Assembly: GCF_964656455.1 (NCBI RefSeq)
Contig: NC_135718.1
Span: 56,116,975 to 56,180,974 of the forward strand
DNA length: 64,000 bases
Direction: 5' to 3'
DNA from: Halichoerus grypus
Taxonomy: Eukaryota; Chordata; Mammalia; Carnivora; Phocidae
Positions 32,581-44,635 of this stretch are shown here, one piece after another. A program made the translations under genes and the position numbers. Each line of letters starts with the position of its first letter. The stretch's first letter is position 1. The notes beneath the pieces are model-generated. The model made no database searches. It was not told the origin of the DNA and worked only from the letters and a program-made list of their open reading frames with translations.

Positions 32581-33289
32581 ATGCTGCCTCAAGAAAACAG
32601 TTTTCTCCTTAGAGAATAGACCACAGTGAGGATGAGAAATCAAGAACTAATGTTATCACACACAAATTAATACTGGGGAGAAAATGCAAGCCACTTACTT
32701 TAGAGAATAATATCCCAAACACATATACCCATCTTCAATATTTGTAGTCAAATGTTGTGTTTTGTAGAAGGAAAGTTTTATTGGTTTCATAACAGGCTTC
32801 GTTTAATACATTTAGGGAGTGTTATAGTGCGTCTAGCGGCAAAATTAGATGGATTTCATTGGTCCCTACGTGTGACTAGAGCCATAAAAAACTTTGGATT
32901 CCTCACTCTAATAGAGAAATTTGTCCAGGTCCAAAATCAAAGGTAGGACAGAGTTGTTGTTGCTCCTTTTTCCAAGGACTGACAAGGATAGGACAGAAAT
33001 GGAGAACTGGAAGAACTCAGGAATCTTGTATGAGTTCAGTACTTTGCAGGATCCTCACTTAAACTTTTCTTTTTTTTTTTTTCTTGCGATATAGTTGACA
33101 TATAACCCTCACTGAATCTGTTTAAGTACAAAACCTTACAGTTGGAAGGAATCTTTAAAATCATCTAGTTCAGCTATCCTGTTAAGTACTGGAAATACCT
33201 CTGCAACATACCAATTAAAAGATCATCAAGCCTCTGCCTGAGTGCCCCAAATAATGGGAAGTTCATTCATTTATAAAAGTGTCTATTTC

Positions 33290-33473
33290 GGGGCACCTGG
33301 GCTTAGTCGTTAAGCATCTGCCTTCGGCTCAGGTCATGATCCCGGGGTCCTCAGATAGAGCCCTGCATTGGGCTCCCTGCTTGGAGGGAAGCCTGCTTCT
33401 CCCTCTCCCACTCCCCCTGCTTGTGTTCCCTCTCTCGCTGTGTCTCTGTCAAATAAAATCTTTTTTTAAAAAA
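33290..33473 (+). mobile_element. CAN SINE
   Basis: GTGTCTATTTC and GTGTTTATTTC flank it. Four bases are lost in the head (CTGGGCTTAG). Confidence 0.93.
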
Positions 33474-34917
33474 ACGTGTTTATTTCATCTATGGATAGTT
33501 TTGACTAATGGAAAGTTCTTTAAATGAGCTGAAATCGTCTTTGATTCATTGATAATGATTCCAAGCTATAAAGACCCCCTAAAACAATGCCTCCCCCATA
33601 AGCCTTTGCTATACAGATTATCCTTCTTGATCTTTGTCCAGAGTTTCAAATGTCCTTGTGACCACAGCTGATCTTCTTGGATGCCATGGTAGGTTGCTCA
33701 GAGCCACTAAAAGTCAACAGGAGTGAATGGGCCAACCACTGCAAAACCCAGCAGTGTATCTGATCTCCCCTCCTCTGCACTCCCCCAGTGCCTGGAGGCA
33801 GCTCTCCGCGGTGCTGAGCTTCATCTTGCCTTCATTGTTACCAGGATGGTGAGAATTAAGAGGCACTCTCCAGTTATTCAATCATGCTTGAGATTTAAGG
33901 CCTTGACAATCCTTAGGAACCTCTTAGGAGAAACATCCCCTCAACCATAAGTCAGCATTAGCATCTGTGCAATATGCTGAAACCAGGCTTGACTGCTCCC
34001 TGTTTCCCAAACCCAAGAGAACTGACCATTCCACTACTTGGTCTTGAAAAGGCCAGCCAGAAAAAATTCCAGCAAAGCTATCCAAGTCTTAGTGGAAATA
34101 GATCAAATATAAATGAACTATCATCCATCTTCCATCTTCTCTAAATCTTTAATTCAGAACCTCCTTTCACTCACAAACCATTCCGCAACCATTCTACTTC
34201 CTTTCTATCTCCACCATCTGAGAACATCCTCACTTCTCACTGCCATGCTATAGAGAGTACCTCAAATATGAAGAGGAACCAGAAAAATAGTAGACCCAGA
34301 TGCTACCACAGGTATTTTGGACATTGCCAGTCAGTACAATTTGGGGCCATCTGTTCATGTTCAAGGTGGTTGCAGAGAAGATCCTTGGTGGCAATGATTG
34401 GATAGAAAAAATTCTTGTTGCAAAGTACCCAATACAACTATATAAATTTTCTGATAATGATAAAAGACTTTAGTTGCAAACAAAGGCTCTATACAACCCT
34501 AACACACTATTATCTGGATTTCTGTGCTGAATCTGGTGAGATCCTTACCATAAGAACTCAGTATGGGTAGAGAAATTCACTACTGGGTATAGTAAATTAG
34601 AACCCTATGTATTTGAGAAACTAATGAATGTCTGAAAATTTGAGTTAATTACATTTAATTGGAAAAGGACCAAGGATTTTATGGTTTTTTAATTGCAAAA
34701 AATCTCTATATTCCCAATAAATTCATAGTAAAATAAGTTTTTAAAAAAGCTTTAAAACATCAAAAAGGAAAAAAAGCCAGCAACTAGAACAAAATATGTA
34801 ATGAGATTAACAGCACCTATGCTTGGCTTTAGAGAATTCTTATATACTCAGCTGATTAAAATAGTCTATATTAATCTGGACATTTTTACCAAAAAGTTTA
34901 CAAAAGAAAAATAAGAA

Positions 34918-35065
34918 TTAAACATTTATGACTGGAGTTAGTTGTAGTAAGGAATTGGATGCAAGTGTTTGACCGCTCTTTGTGCCTTCAAAGTTCTGCA
35001 GAAAATTCTGTCTTCTTTTTAGTCCATCCAAAATGACTGAATTATTAGATGCCAGACTCTGTGTC
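34918..35065 (-). CDS. STOX1: STOX1 coding exon 4 (C-terminus and stop)
   Basis: 148 nt. One base completes the Arg codon split by intron 3, followed by 48 codons from [20 protein letters not shown] to [10 protein letters not shown] and a TAA. Acceptor ATATCTTAG. The exon is too short for a simple ORF search but matches the STOX1 C-terminus. Candidate poly(A) signals on this strand lie far downstream (for example AATAAA at 32777-32782); I cannot say which is used. Confidence 0.95.
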
Positions 35066-35647
35066 CTAAGATATTAAAAATAACAGAATTATTACCTTCC
35101 AAAAGGGCCTGGATTTCTAATCAAAGCATTATACCTTCATTTGTTACTTTGAAGCAGTATAACATTTACTAACACTAAGGTACATTTGTCATATAAGTTA
35201 ACCTTTAAAAATCTAAAGTGCTGGGGCACCTGGGTGGCTCAGATGGTTAAACGTCTACCTTCAGCTCAGGTCATGATCCCAGGGTTCTGGGATCGAGCCC
35301 CGCATCGGGCTCCCTGCTCGGCGGGAAGCCTGCTTCTCCCCCTCCCACTCCCCCTGCTTGTGTTCCCTCTCTCGCTGTGTCTCTCTCTGTCAAATAAATA
35401 AATAAAATCTTAAAGAAAAAAAAATCTAAAGTGTTCCTTACATTTTTAAAGGCTTCACAACAGCACCTCAATTATTTGGCAGCTGCTTTCCAAGAAGTTC
35501 GTATTTTCGGAACATCTTTCCTCAGATCCAATATCAATTATATTCTAGTCAGAAACAAGTTCCCAGGACGCCTGGCTGGCTCAGTTGGAAGAGCCTGCAA
35601 CTCTTGATCTCAGGGTTGTGAGTTCAAGCCCCAGTTGGGTGTAGAGA

Positions 35648-35678
<31 letters not shown>

Positions 35679-38600
35679 CATAAATAAAAACTTTAAAACA
35701 AAAAAACCGGGGCGCCTGGGTGGCTCAGTCATTAAACGTCTGCCTTCGGCTCAGGTCATGATCCCCGGGTCCTGGGATCGAGCCCCGCATCAGGCTCCCT
35801 GCTCAGCGGGAAGCTTCCTTCTCCCTCTCCCCCTCCCCCTGCTTGTGTTTCCTCTCTCGCTGTGTCTCTATCAAATAAATAAATAAATAATCTTTAAAAA
35901 AAAAAACAAAAAAAACACACAAAAATCAATATGTTCCCTGAAAACCTCTTCTATACAACTGAAGTGTAATTTGTTTCTTTTTTGAGAAGTCATATGAAAG
36001 AGAAAAGCCAACCATAATATTTTTCACAATGACAATGTTCCTTTCCAAGGAGCTGTAGGCTAGGTTAGCCCCTTATCTAACACATCTGCCTTGTTTCAGC
36101 CAAGTCACATTACTGGACATTTTGCTTTGAAATTTCCCTTTTCCCACCTTGTCTCCTCTCTATCAGTTGCTCATTACATTGATATGCCTCAAAAATGTGT
36201 CCTCCTGGGGCGCCTGGGTGGCTTAGTCAGTTAAGTGTCTGCTTCGGATCAGGTGATGATCCCAGGGTCCTGGGATCCAGCCCCTCATCGGGCTCCCTGC
36301 TCAGCAGGGGAGTCTGCTGCTCCCTCTCCCACTCCCTCTGTGCACTCTCTCTCTCTCTCTCTCTCTCAAATAAATAAATATAATCTTAAAAAAAAAAGGT
36401 GTCCTCCAACAAGTGTTCCCCCAAACAGCTCATCACTCTTAATTCCACATCTCTTTGGCAGTTGTGAAGAGTTTCTCCTTTGTCCTTTTTTTTTTTTTTA
36501 AGATTTTATTTATTTAAGAGAGAAAGAGTGCGCACCAGAGAGGAGCAAGGAGCAGGGCAAGGAGCCTGATGCAGGGGTTCGATCAGGCACTCTGGGATCA
36601 TAAGCTGAGCTGAAGGCAGACGCTTAACCAACTCAGCCACTCAGGCGCCCCTGTACATTTTTTTTAAAAGTAAACTCTACCCCCAATGTGGGGCTCCAAC
36701 TCACAACCCCGAGATCAAGAGTCATGTGCTCTACCGACTGAGCCAGCCAGGCACTCCACTGCTTTGTGTTGAGTTCAATTTGTTTATTGTTTGTTGGTCT
36801 ACTCAACTAAAGTATAAAAGCTTCCTACAGGTGGCAACAGCATCTTGTTCATCTCTTTCCCTCTAATTCTTATAACAGGGCACATAGTTGATGTGCAAAT
36901 GTTATCTTCCCTCCCCTTTCTTCTACATGTCTTTAATGATTATGTCTTTCAAGAGAACCATATTATAAGCAATTTTTAAGAAATCGAATTTCTCGAGATT
37001 TCGCAAATTTAAATTCTCAGTTGCATGTCAAGGAGTAATTTCCCTTATCTGCTTTGGGTTTGATTTGGGTTTTTATTTCTCCTTTTGCCAGAGAGAAAGG
37101 GAATCCATAGCTTGTTGGTTTACACAACCATTGTTTACTTTGGAGACAATATGTTTTGATTTGATACTTTAAAGAGTTGATATGAATTAAACAATTGTTT
37201 CAAGGAAAGATCTGTTCCCTAATAAAGAAGTGAAGATATGTTTTAAAAATGCAGACCTTGGGGCGCCTGGGTGGCTCAGGCGGTTAGGCATCTGCCTTCA
37301 GCTTGGGTCATGATCCTGGAGTCTTGGGATTGATCCCTACATCAGTCTCCCTGCTCAGCGGGGAGCCTGCTTCTCCCTCTCCTCCCTGATCCTGTTATCT
37401 CTCGCTATCTCTGTCTCTCTCTCTCAAATAAATAAAATAAAAATGCAGACCTCCATGGGACTCCTGGGTGGCTCAGCCAGTTAAACGGCTGCCTTCAGCT
37501 CAGGTCATGATCCTAAGGTCCTGGGATCCGGTCCACATCGGGCTCTTTGCTCAGCAGGGAGCCTGCTTCTCCCTCTGCCTGCAGCTCCCCCTGCTTGTGC
37601 TCTCTCTCTATCTGACAGATAAATAAATAAAATCTTTTTAAAAAATGTAGACCTCCAGGAATTTAGCCCAAGGTATAGTCAGAAGTGTCTGCAAATATTT
37701 ATATGTAAAAACAATTACTGCAGATTGATTTTTTACAGCAAAAATTGGTAATTTAAATGTCAAAGGAAGGAAAACAATAACTATATAAATACTGGGGTCC
37801 ACATAATGGAATACTCAGCAGCCATTAAAAAGAATGAGCTGGATCTCTATGTATTGATTGCAAGATATCCTAACTTATGTTAGGTGAAAAAAGAAAGCCA
37901 CCGCTCCATATTATTTGTTGTTAAAAAATAGTTATATTTACAAATGCACAGGAAAAAGTCTGAAAGAATATAAACCAAACTGTTGGGTGCCTAGTTGGCT
38001 CCATCAGTTAAACGTCTGCCTTTGGCTCAGGTCATGATCCCAGGGTCCTGGGATCGTGTCCCGCGTCGGGCTCCCTGCTCAGCGGGGAGTCTGCTTCTCC
38101 CCCTCCTTCCCACTTGTGCTCTCTCTCACTATCTCTGTCTCTCTCAAATAAATAAATAAAATATTTTTTAAAAAATAAAATAAATGGTAGGGTGATTATA
38201 GGTGTTCAGTACTGGGGCACCGGGGTAAGCTCAGTCAGTTAAGCATCTGACTCTTGATTTTGGATCTTGATTTGACTCTTTGAGATCAGGTCATGATCTC
38301 AAGGTCCTGGGATTGAGCCTCAGGTTGGGCTTCAAGCTCAGTGGGGAGTCTGAGGATTTCTCTTCCTCTGCCCCTCCCCCGTGCTTGCTCATGCGCGCGC
38401 TCTCTCTCTCTCTCTCAAATAAATAAATAAATCTTTTAAGACACTTTTTCAGTACTTTTCAAATATTCTATTATGACCATATTACTTTCATAATCTGAAC
38501 AATGTTATTTCAACAAATTAACATGGAAAATATTGGTGGAAAGTAGCTGTATCTCTTTCCCAATGTGTGTAGAACCAGAAATATAAGTGAAAACTTCCAA

Positions 38601-41600
38601 GCTTCAGTTGAGGAAGTGCTTCATTTATAGCAGCTCTTTCCTATTTTTAGAAATAATTCAAGATTTAGGGGTGCCTGGGTGGCTCAGTCGTTAAGCATCT
38701 GCCTTCGGCTCAGGTCATGATCCCAGGGTCCTGGGATCGAGCCCCGCATCGGGCTCCCTGCTCAGCGGGAAGCCAGCCTCTCCCTCTCCCACTCTCCCTG
38801 CTTGTGTTCCCTCTCTCGCTGTCTCTCTCTCTCTGTCAAATAAATAAAATCTTTAAAAAAAAAAAAGAAATAATTCAAAATTTAGTAGTAGTGGAGTAAA
38901 TTTTGGTTCACATTAAAAATGAACCTATTATATAAGAGATTTCATTGTAATTTGATACAATTTATTCAGTAAGGCTGACAGAATTCTATGGCTATAAGAA
39001 GTTTATTCAGGAGTCTCCCATTAGGTAATTCAATACACCCTTGATTTTAATCATTCCTGAGGAATAGTGGCTAATCAAACACGTTTACATACACTTACCG
39101 TGGAGAATCTATTCCACTATCTCCTGCCATGCTCTGATTTTCTGTTCCTTCCAAATGACTGTGTTCGTGTTGGATACCCTGAGCCAACACTGGCCTAAGT
39201 GAAGTGTTGAAAAGTTCTACCTTTTGTGTGAACTGCTTTCTCATTCCCTGATTCTGAGCACTCTGACTCCAGCTAACTGGTTTCTTTCCTGTGTCACCAA
39301 CAGAGTCTTGGAGGGTTTCAGTCTCAGAATGGGCTTTCCTTGTGCTATAGTAATCAAATATACTTCCATCCGCGGATGCTGAGGCCTGGGCACACGTAGC
39401 AACCCTGGGTTCCTCTTCATAGTTAAAACTGGACTGAGTCCCTGAATTGAGGGCACCGCTTTCAGCAGAGATATTAGGTGTTTGGCTTTCACCTGGGTTA
39501 GTGAAAAACCCAGTGGGTTTGTAACACTCATTTCCTTCAAGCACCTGAAGCTCAGACCTGTCTATTTTGTTGCTGTACTCAGTCAGAGATATTTCAGTCA
39601 CTTTCTGTTTCCCCAAATGATTCCACTTGCTTCTCCCTGCAAAGGAATACTGAATGCGGCCAGGCAGCATTTGACATAAGTCATCATTCTCGGAAAAGTC
39701 CTCCTCGTCTAGATATAATGAACTACAAGCACCATCATCATCTTCCAATTCATTCTGATACAAGGCCTGGTTATCATCAGAAAGCCCCTTGTTTTCTAGA
39801 TCCACAGTCTCTGCTTCCGGGACAAATGCCTTTCTCATTGGTATTTCTTCTAAGTCTCCATCTTGTCGCTCAGGTTGTCTCAAATAGTTCGTACTAACTG
39901 GGTAATCCAGAAGACCAAGATTTTGGAACTGGTGTATTGTTTGATCAACTATTCTACAAGTGGAGGAGGCATGGCCTAAAGAGGAGGAACCTTGTGATGG
40001 CAGGACATGCCGTGTTTCTTTGGCTTCCCCTAATGTGTCAAAGCGAGAATAACTTTTCCTCAAGACTTCAGGGATTACCTCGTTTTTTCCACCATATACA
40101 TCATATCTCAACATGCTTTCCCGAAAGGAACATTTACTGCCATTTTGTGAAACACTACATTGAGAGTAATTTAAGAGGGGATCTCTGAAGTCATCACTGA
40201 TAGGTTTGACGGCAGAGTTATTCATATAAATGGATTCTGCCATCGGTTTATCTTTACATTGTTCAGCATGTGGCTCTTTGAGTTCACTCTCAAAGATTCT
40301 TGAAGAATCCAAAGACCTTGACCTTGGGAAAGGCTTTCCCTTTGGTCCAGTCTGACTGGGTTTCAGATCACTGGTCTTCTGGATGTTGTGCCCTTTGGTT
40401 ACGGGGATCCCTCGGGGAGAAAAACCTACGAAAGGATTACTAATTCGCTTCTTGTAAATCAAATGGGACCCCAGCACTGATAGGTTCTCATCAAGTGGTT
40501 TCTGAACTACTGCTCCATTTGGGCTTTTAATTCTGGGGGTGGGTTGGGGAGCAGGGAGCTTGGGATGTTTCTCCAGTCTAATGCTTCCTGGCTGAGGCTC
40601 GCTTCCCGGACTCCCAGCTTGGTGCCTATCCCTCTGAGAACGGCCCCGCCTTCTTCGAGGCTTTGCAGACCGGCCCCTCCGGTTCCTCACTCCCTCTTTT
40701 GAAGGATATTTATGCCTCATCGTCAGCATATCAGTGGAAGTGCCCTGGCTATTATATTGTTTCTGTTCCTCATATTTTTGCATCAAGACGGTATGTTTGA
40801 TTAAGTTGTCAACGGTCAGAATGGGATTAATTCTTCTGATAATCTCATGTTCGACGTCTCGAGGGATATTGTCCAAGTTATCTTCATCTCGGACAGGCCA
40901 TTCTTCTGGTGGGAACTGGGCAGAGAAACTGCTGTGCTCTGTTCTGGACTTCTCCTTCCTGGATAGGCTACGCCAGAAGAGGCTGAAGCCAAACTTCTTG
41001 CCTTTTTCTCTGTCTTTTGTGTCTGGTAACGGTTTGGCGCTTTCACAGATGTGATTCTCCTCAGACACTGAAACGGCTCGATTCTGTACCAAAGATCTGG
41101 ATTCCTGAAGACCCTTCTGGCCTTTTCTAGCCATTTCTGCAGCCGCCGGTGTCGCCTCTACGTCCTGGGTGCACGGGGCAGGGAAACACCTGCAAGACTG
41201 ACAATGGGAAATGGGGGCAGCATTTCCTTTGGCTAGTTCTGCACAGCTGGCTGCGCTCACCAGATACGTAATGCAAGTTGGCACCGGGTGACTTGCATCT
41301 GACAGGTCTCTCTTATTTTCCTGAGGGCTTGTATTTGTGATGAAGTAAGTCTGAGGGGTGACTATGAAGTATCCCTCTCCAGTGTGATAAATCTTCCTTT
41401 CTTTAATCAGAGTTCCCAGAGTGGTATAGAGAATATCTTGAGATGGAATTGCAATGCCTAAAACAAACAAGCATTTCATTACACTGATAGATTTTGAATT
41501 AAAAAAAAACATTTTGATGCGTGAAATCAGTAAGTCAGAAACGACCACACATGTGCTTGATGAACCCAGAGCTAACTGTAACACAATAAACATAATTACA

Positions 41601-43688
41601 ATGCCAAAGAAGCACTCATAATAGTCCCAATTTAACTGAATAATAGGAATACAACTTGGTCCACACAAAGACATAGGGCTAAATTAATGGTTAAGTAGAG
41701 AAAAAAATCTGAGTTCCCTCTAACACACACAGGAAGTTATACAAACCCATCATGAATTTAAATTTTCACTTCAAGACAGCATTCTTGGAAGCAAACATGG
41801 GTGTTTTTGAAAATCGCAGCTTCATTGCTTAAATCTTAATAAGAATCTAAAGAGAAAATGAAAACCAGTCTGTGCCAGGATGAGGGCAAACTACCTAATA
41901 TCTGTATTATGATAGTTTTTCAAAGTAGGAAGGTAACAACTTTAAAACAAATTCCTTTTTCCAAATATCAGGGTTCAAAATTGTATTTATATCGTGAAAC
42001 ATGTTTGTATAACACTGGAAGAAAATACATCAATATATTAACATATCCGGGGCACCTGGGTGGCTTAGTTGTTAAGCATCTGCCTTCAGCTTGGGTCATG
42101 ATCCCAGGGTCCTGGGATCGAGCCCTGCATCGGGCTCCCTGCTCTGCGGGAAGCCTGCTTCTCCCTCTCCCACTCCCCCTGCTTGTGTTCCCTCTCTTGC
42201 TGTGTCTTCTGTCAAATAAATAAAATCTTTAAAATATATATATAAACATTTCGTGGGACGCCTGGGTGGCTCAGTCAGTTAAGTGTGTGCCTTCAGCTCA
42301 GGTCATGATCCCAGGGTCCTGGGATCGAGTCCCACATCGGGCTTCCTGCTCAGCGGAGATCCTGCTTCTCCCTCTCCCCCTGCTGCTCCCCCTGCTTGTG
42401 CTCTCTCTCTTTCTGACAAATAAATAAATAAAATCTTTAAAAAAATAAAAATATATATATATTAACATTTCCTTTGGGTGGTGGTACTGTAAGTGGTTAC
42501 TTTTCTGTATTTTCTTGATTTTTCTTCAATAAGCATATCCATTTTATAATGGGAAAAATTAAAAATACTCTTCTATACCCATGCATTTGGGATATTATGC
42601 ATCTGTGAAAAGATTGAAATAAATCAATATATAATAATACAGAAAGATCTCCAAAATGTTTTTTTAAAGATTTATTCATTTTTTTGAGAGAGAGAGTGTA
42701 TGCACTTGGGGGGTGGGGAGGGGCAGAGAGAGAGAGAGAATCTCAAGCAGACTCCCCACTGAGCTTGGAGGCTGATGCAGGGCTTGACTCAGGACTCGAT
42801 CTCATGACCCTGAGATCATGACCTGAGCCAAAATCAAGAATTAGGGGCACCTGGGTGGTTCAGTCGCTTAAGTGTCTGCCTTCAGCTCAGGTCATGATCC
42901 CGGGGTCCTGGGATCAAGCCCCGTATCAGGCTCCCTGCTCAGCGGGGAGTCTGCCCCTCCCTCTCCATCTGCCTCTCCCCCAGCTCATGCTCTCTCTCTC
43001 TCTCAAATAAATAAATAAAATCTTAAAACAAAACAAACAAAAAAACAAAATCAAGAGTTGTACACTTAAGCAACTAGGTCACCCAGGCGCCCCCCCAAAA
43101 TATTTTTTAACTTAAGCAGGTGCAAACAATGTAAAGAATGATCTAATTTATGTTATTAAAAAAATACATATGCTCAAATACAATTTATGAAAGCATACAC
43201 AGGAAAAGATAAACAATATAAGCTGTCACCTCTGGGAAGTGGCAATGGAAGAATGGGATCGGGGGAGAAGATGAACTTTTCCTTTTTTTGCTTTGTACTC
43301 CTTTCTACAGTTTGATTTGTTTATTGCCATAAGCATTGTTTTTGAAAAAGTTCATCTGGAAAGTAAAAGAAATGCCCTTATCAAATTTGTGGATGCAGGC
43401 CTTTGCCTAGCAAGGCTCTAATACGAGGTTCTACAAGAGAAAAAAAGTGGATATCGCCCAGTTTATTCACATCTTTAAGAGGATTTATAAATAGAAAGCA
43501 AGCAATGAACTAATAGAGAAAACTTGTCACGCTACCTGGGTAGTGTTTCATCAAATGCTCCAACAGTGATTCCTGTGTCACCACAATCTGGGCAGCATTC
43601 ATATCAGATACAGCACAGCAAAGAACTTCAGCCAAAGGTACAAACTGAGATTGAGCTATTGGATTCATTTGCACTGGAAAGACATCTC
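34918..43688 (-). CDS. STOX1: STOX1 (storkhead box 1, winged-helix protein), last three coding exons
   Basis: Exons 43536-43688, 39099-41457 and 34918-35065 join in frame to give about 886 codons including the stop. With a first exon of roughly 104 codons, as in human, the total would be close to the human 989 residues. The N-terminal part ([17 protein letters not shown], then [20 protein letters not shown]) forms most of the storkhead winged-helix DNA-binding region. The rest is a long low-complexity, Ser- and acidic-rich region with a basic cluster. STOX1 acts in trophoblast and neural cells and is linked to pre-eclampsia. Exon 1 is not in the window. No stop or frameshift interrupts the reading frame. 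Confidence 0.97.
35224..35424 (+). mobile_element. CAN SINE
   Basis: AAATCTAAAGTG on both sides. Near-consensus. 0.16 kb from STOX1 exon 4. Confidence 0.95.
35572..35705 (+). mobile_element. Short tRNA-type SINE with (CATA)n tail
   Basis: GCCTGGCTGGCTCAGTTGG to GGGTGTAGAGATTACATAC. The tail has become a CATA microsatellite (about 8 units). Confidence 0.9.
35708..35910 (+). mobile_element. CAN SINE
   Basis: Directly after the previous SINE's A-tail. Head GGGGCGCCTGGGTGGCTCAG. Confidence 0.95.
36207..36398 (+). mobile_element. CAN SINE
   Basis: TGTGTCCTCC and GGTGTCCTCC flank it. Long CT run. Confidence 0.94.
36486..36652 (-). mobile_element. CAN SINE
   Basis: T run then AAGATTTTATTTATTT. 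Head end CAGCCACTCAGGCGCCCC. Confidence 0.93.
36658..36758 (-). mobile_element. Short tRNA-type SINE
   Basis: GTAAACTCTACCCCCAATGT to GAGCCAGCCAGGCACTCC. Abuts the previous SINE. Confidence 0.88.
37259..37441 (+). mobile_element. CAN SINE
   Basis: AAAAATGCAGACCT on both sides. Confidence 0.95.
37456..37646 (+). mobile_element. CAN SINE
   Basis: AAAATGCAGACCTCCA and AAAATGTAGACCTCCA. Inserted in the copied target of its left neighbour. Confidence 0.95.
37650..37980 (+). mobile_element. Old L1-like 3' fragment
   Basis: CATAATGGAATACTCAGCAG and GCCATTAAAAAGAATGAGCT are LINE1 3' phrases. Diverged. Confidence 0.6.
37984..38180 (+). mobile_element. CAN SINE
   Basis: Head GGGTGCCTAGTTGGCTCCAT. 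Tail AATAAATAAATAAAATATTT. Confidence 0.93.
38213..38440 (+). mobile_element. CAN SINE, older
   Basis: Diverged head with an internal duplication around GACTCTTGATTTTGGATC. Small CGCGCG stretch. Confidence 0.9.
38667..38866 (+). mobile_element. CAN SINE
   Basis: GAAATAATTCAAGATTTA and GAAATAATTCAAAATTTA flank it. Near-consensus, in STOX1 intron 3 close to exon 3. Confidence 0.95.
39099..41457 (-). CDS. STOX1: STOX1 coding exon 3 (large exon)
   Basis: 2359 nt, open throughout. It begins [20 protein letters not shown] after a TGTTTTAG acceptor and ends DSGIDSPR before GTAAGT. It contains the end of the winged helix, a basic cluster (residues like [14 protein letters not shown]), the phrase [19 protein letters not shown], and acidic tracts such as [19 protein letters not shown]. 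The open frame extends above 41,457 into intron 2, but that extension is not coding. Confidence 0.97.
42048..42240 (+). mobile_element. CAN SINE
   Basis: Head GGGGCACCTGGGTGGCTTAG. Tail AAAATCTTTAAAATATATAT. Confidence 0.95.
42255..42460 (+). mobile_element. CAN SINE
   Basis: AACATTTC on both sides. Tail runs into a TATATA stretch. Confidence 0.94.
42660..43094 (-). mobile_element. CAN SINE (older) interrupted by a younger plus-strand SINE
   Basis: Left part 42660-42842, right part from about 43046 to the head end CACCCAGGCGCCCCCC. AAATCAAGAATT/AAATCAAGAGTT marks the insertion. Confidence 0.92.
42843..43045 (+). mobile_element. CAN SINE nested in another SINE
   Basis: Complete, with tail AATAAATAAATAAAATCTTA and an AAAACAAAC stretch. 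Confidence 0.94.
43100..43330 (+). mobile_element. Old L1-like 3' fragment
   Basis: TGTAAAGAATGATCTAATTT and GTCACCTCTGGGAAGTGG are phrases of an old L1 3' UTR. Upstream of STOX1 exon 2. Confidence 0.55.
43536..43688 (-). CDS. STOX1: STOX1 coding exon 2 (winged-helix segment with the human Tyr153 position)
   Basis: 153 nt. Encodes [17 protein letters not shown], then [16 protein letters not shown] and [17 protein letters not shown]. Acceptor AATTTAG, donor GTAGCG. It starts with the last two bases of a Gly codon and ends with the first base of another. The TAC codon at 43540-43542 corresponds to human Tyr153, the site of the Y153H variant. Confidence 0.96.
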
Positions 43689-43785
43689 CTAAATTGGAGG
43701 TTTAAAAAAAAAAAAAAAAAAAAAAGGAAAGGTGATACATTTATAGTAAAAACTATTCGGAATTAGTGAATCAAGAATAAAAACT

Positions 43786-43989
43786 GGGGGCGCCTGGGGC
43801 GCCTGGGTGGCTCAGTCGTTAAGCGTCTGTCTTCAGCTCAGGTCATGATCCCAGGGTCCTGAGATCGAGCTCCGCATCAGGCTCCCTTCTCCGCGGGAAG
43901 GCTGCTTCTCCCTCTCCCACTCCCCCTGCTTGTGTTCCCTCTTTTGCTGTGTCTCTCTGTCAAATAAAATCTTTAAAAAAAAAAAAAAA
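43786..43989 (+). mobile_element. CAN SINE with duplicated head
   Basis: The head reads GGCGCCTGGGGCGCCTGGGT: about ten bases are repeated in tandem. AGAATAAAAACTG on both sides. 0.1 kb upstream of STOX1 exon 2. Confidence 0.95.
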
Positions 43990-44224
43990 GAATAAAAACT
44001 GAACAGCACGTGGAATTGCTATTTTTTTCATTGGTTTTGTCCTCCGAATCTGATAACATGACATGAACAATGATAGAAAGCATAGAAGAAAAAGGTTTAC
44101 ATTCGGGTCCCCTACTTTTTAAGAGTTTGTAGAATTTGTCACTACTTTACATGCAAGAGATAGTAAGTTTGCAGATGAAAGGCACAAAGTGCTATCAGAG
44201 TTCAGGTCAGACAATGCTTATATA

Positions 44225-44635
44225 GTCTTTATCCTATTAGCTATCTGAGGCAGGCAGGGATGGAATTCTTATTTCTTTATTTAAAATATAGAAAGCCATA
44301 GGGGTGCTGGGTGGCTCAGTCCATTAAGCGGCTGCCTTTGGCTCAGGTCATGATCCTGGGGTCCTGGGATGGAGTCCCACATCGGGCTCCCTGCTCAGCG
44401 GGGAGTCTGCTTCTCCCTCTCCCTTTACCCCTTCCCCCTGCTCGTGCTCCCTCTCTCTCAAATTAAATAAATAAGTAAATAAAATCTTTTAAAAAAATAT
44501 ATATGTAGAGAGAGAGAAAGCCATAGAAAGCTCAAATAATTGTTCCAAGGTCAGAAAGCAAGTAGAATGACCAAAAGAGGTCTTCTTCTGACTCCTAATC
44601 CAGCATTTTCATCATTCCACATTTTCCTGATTGGA
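44225..44635 (+). repeat. MIR-like repeat split by a CAN SINE
   Basis: TTGTTCCAAGGTCAGAAAGC and TCTTCTGACTCCTAATCCAG to the right of the SINE fit the MIR 3' half. The left part is weak. Confidence 0.55.
44301..44505 (+). mobile_element. CAN SINE
   Basis: AGAAAGCCATAG on both sides. Tail with an ATATAT-GAGAGA end. Confidence 0.94.

Larger units (their letters stand above)
30134..34917. other. Intergenic or STOX1 3' UTR sequence
   Basis: Apart from two SINEs and one MIR, no gene is visible. Part of it must be the STOX1 3' UTR, whose end I cannot fix. Confidence 0.5.
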
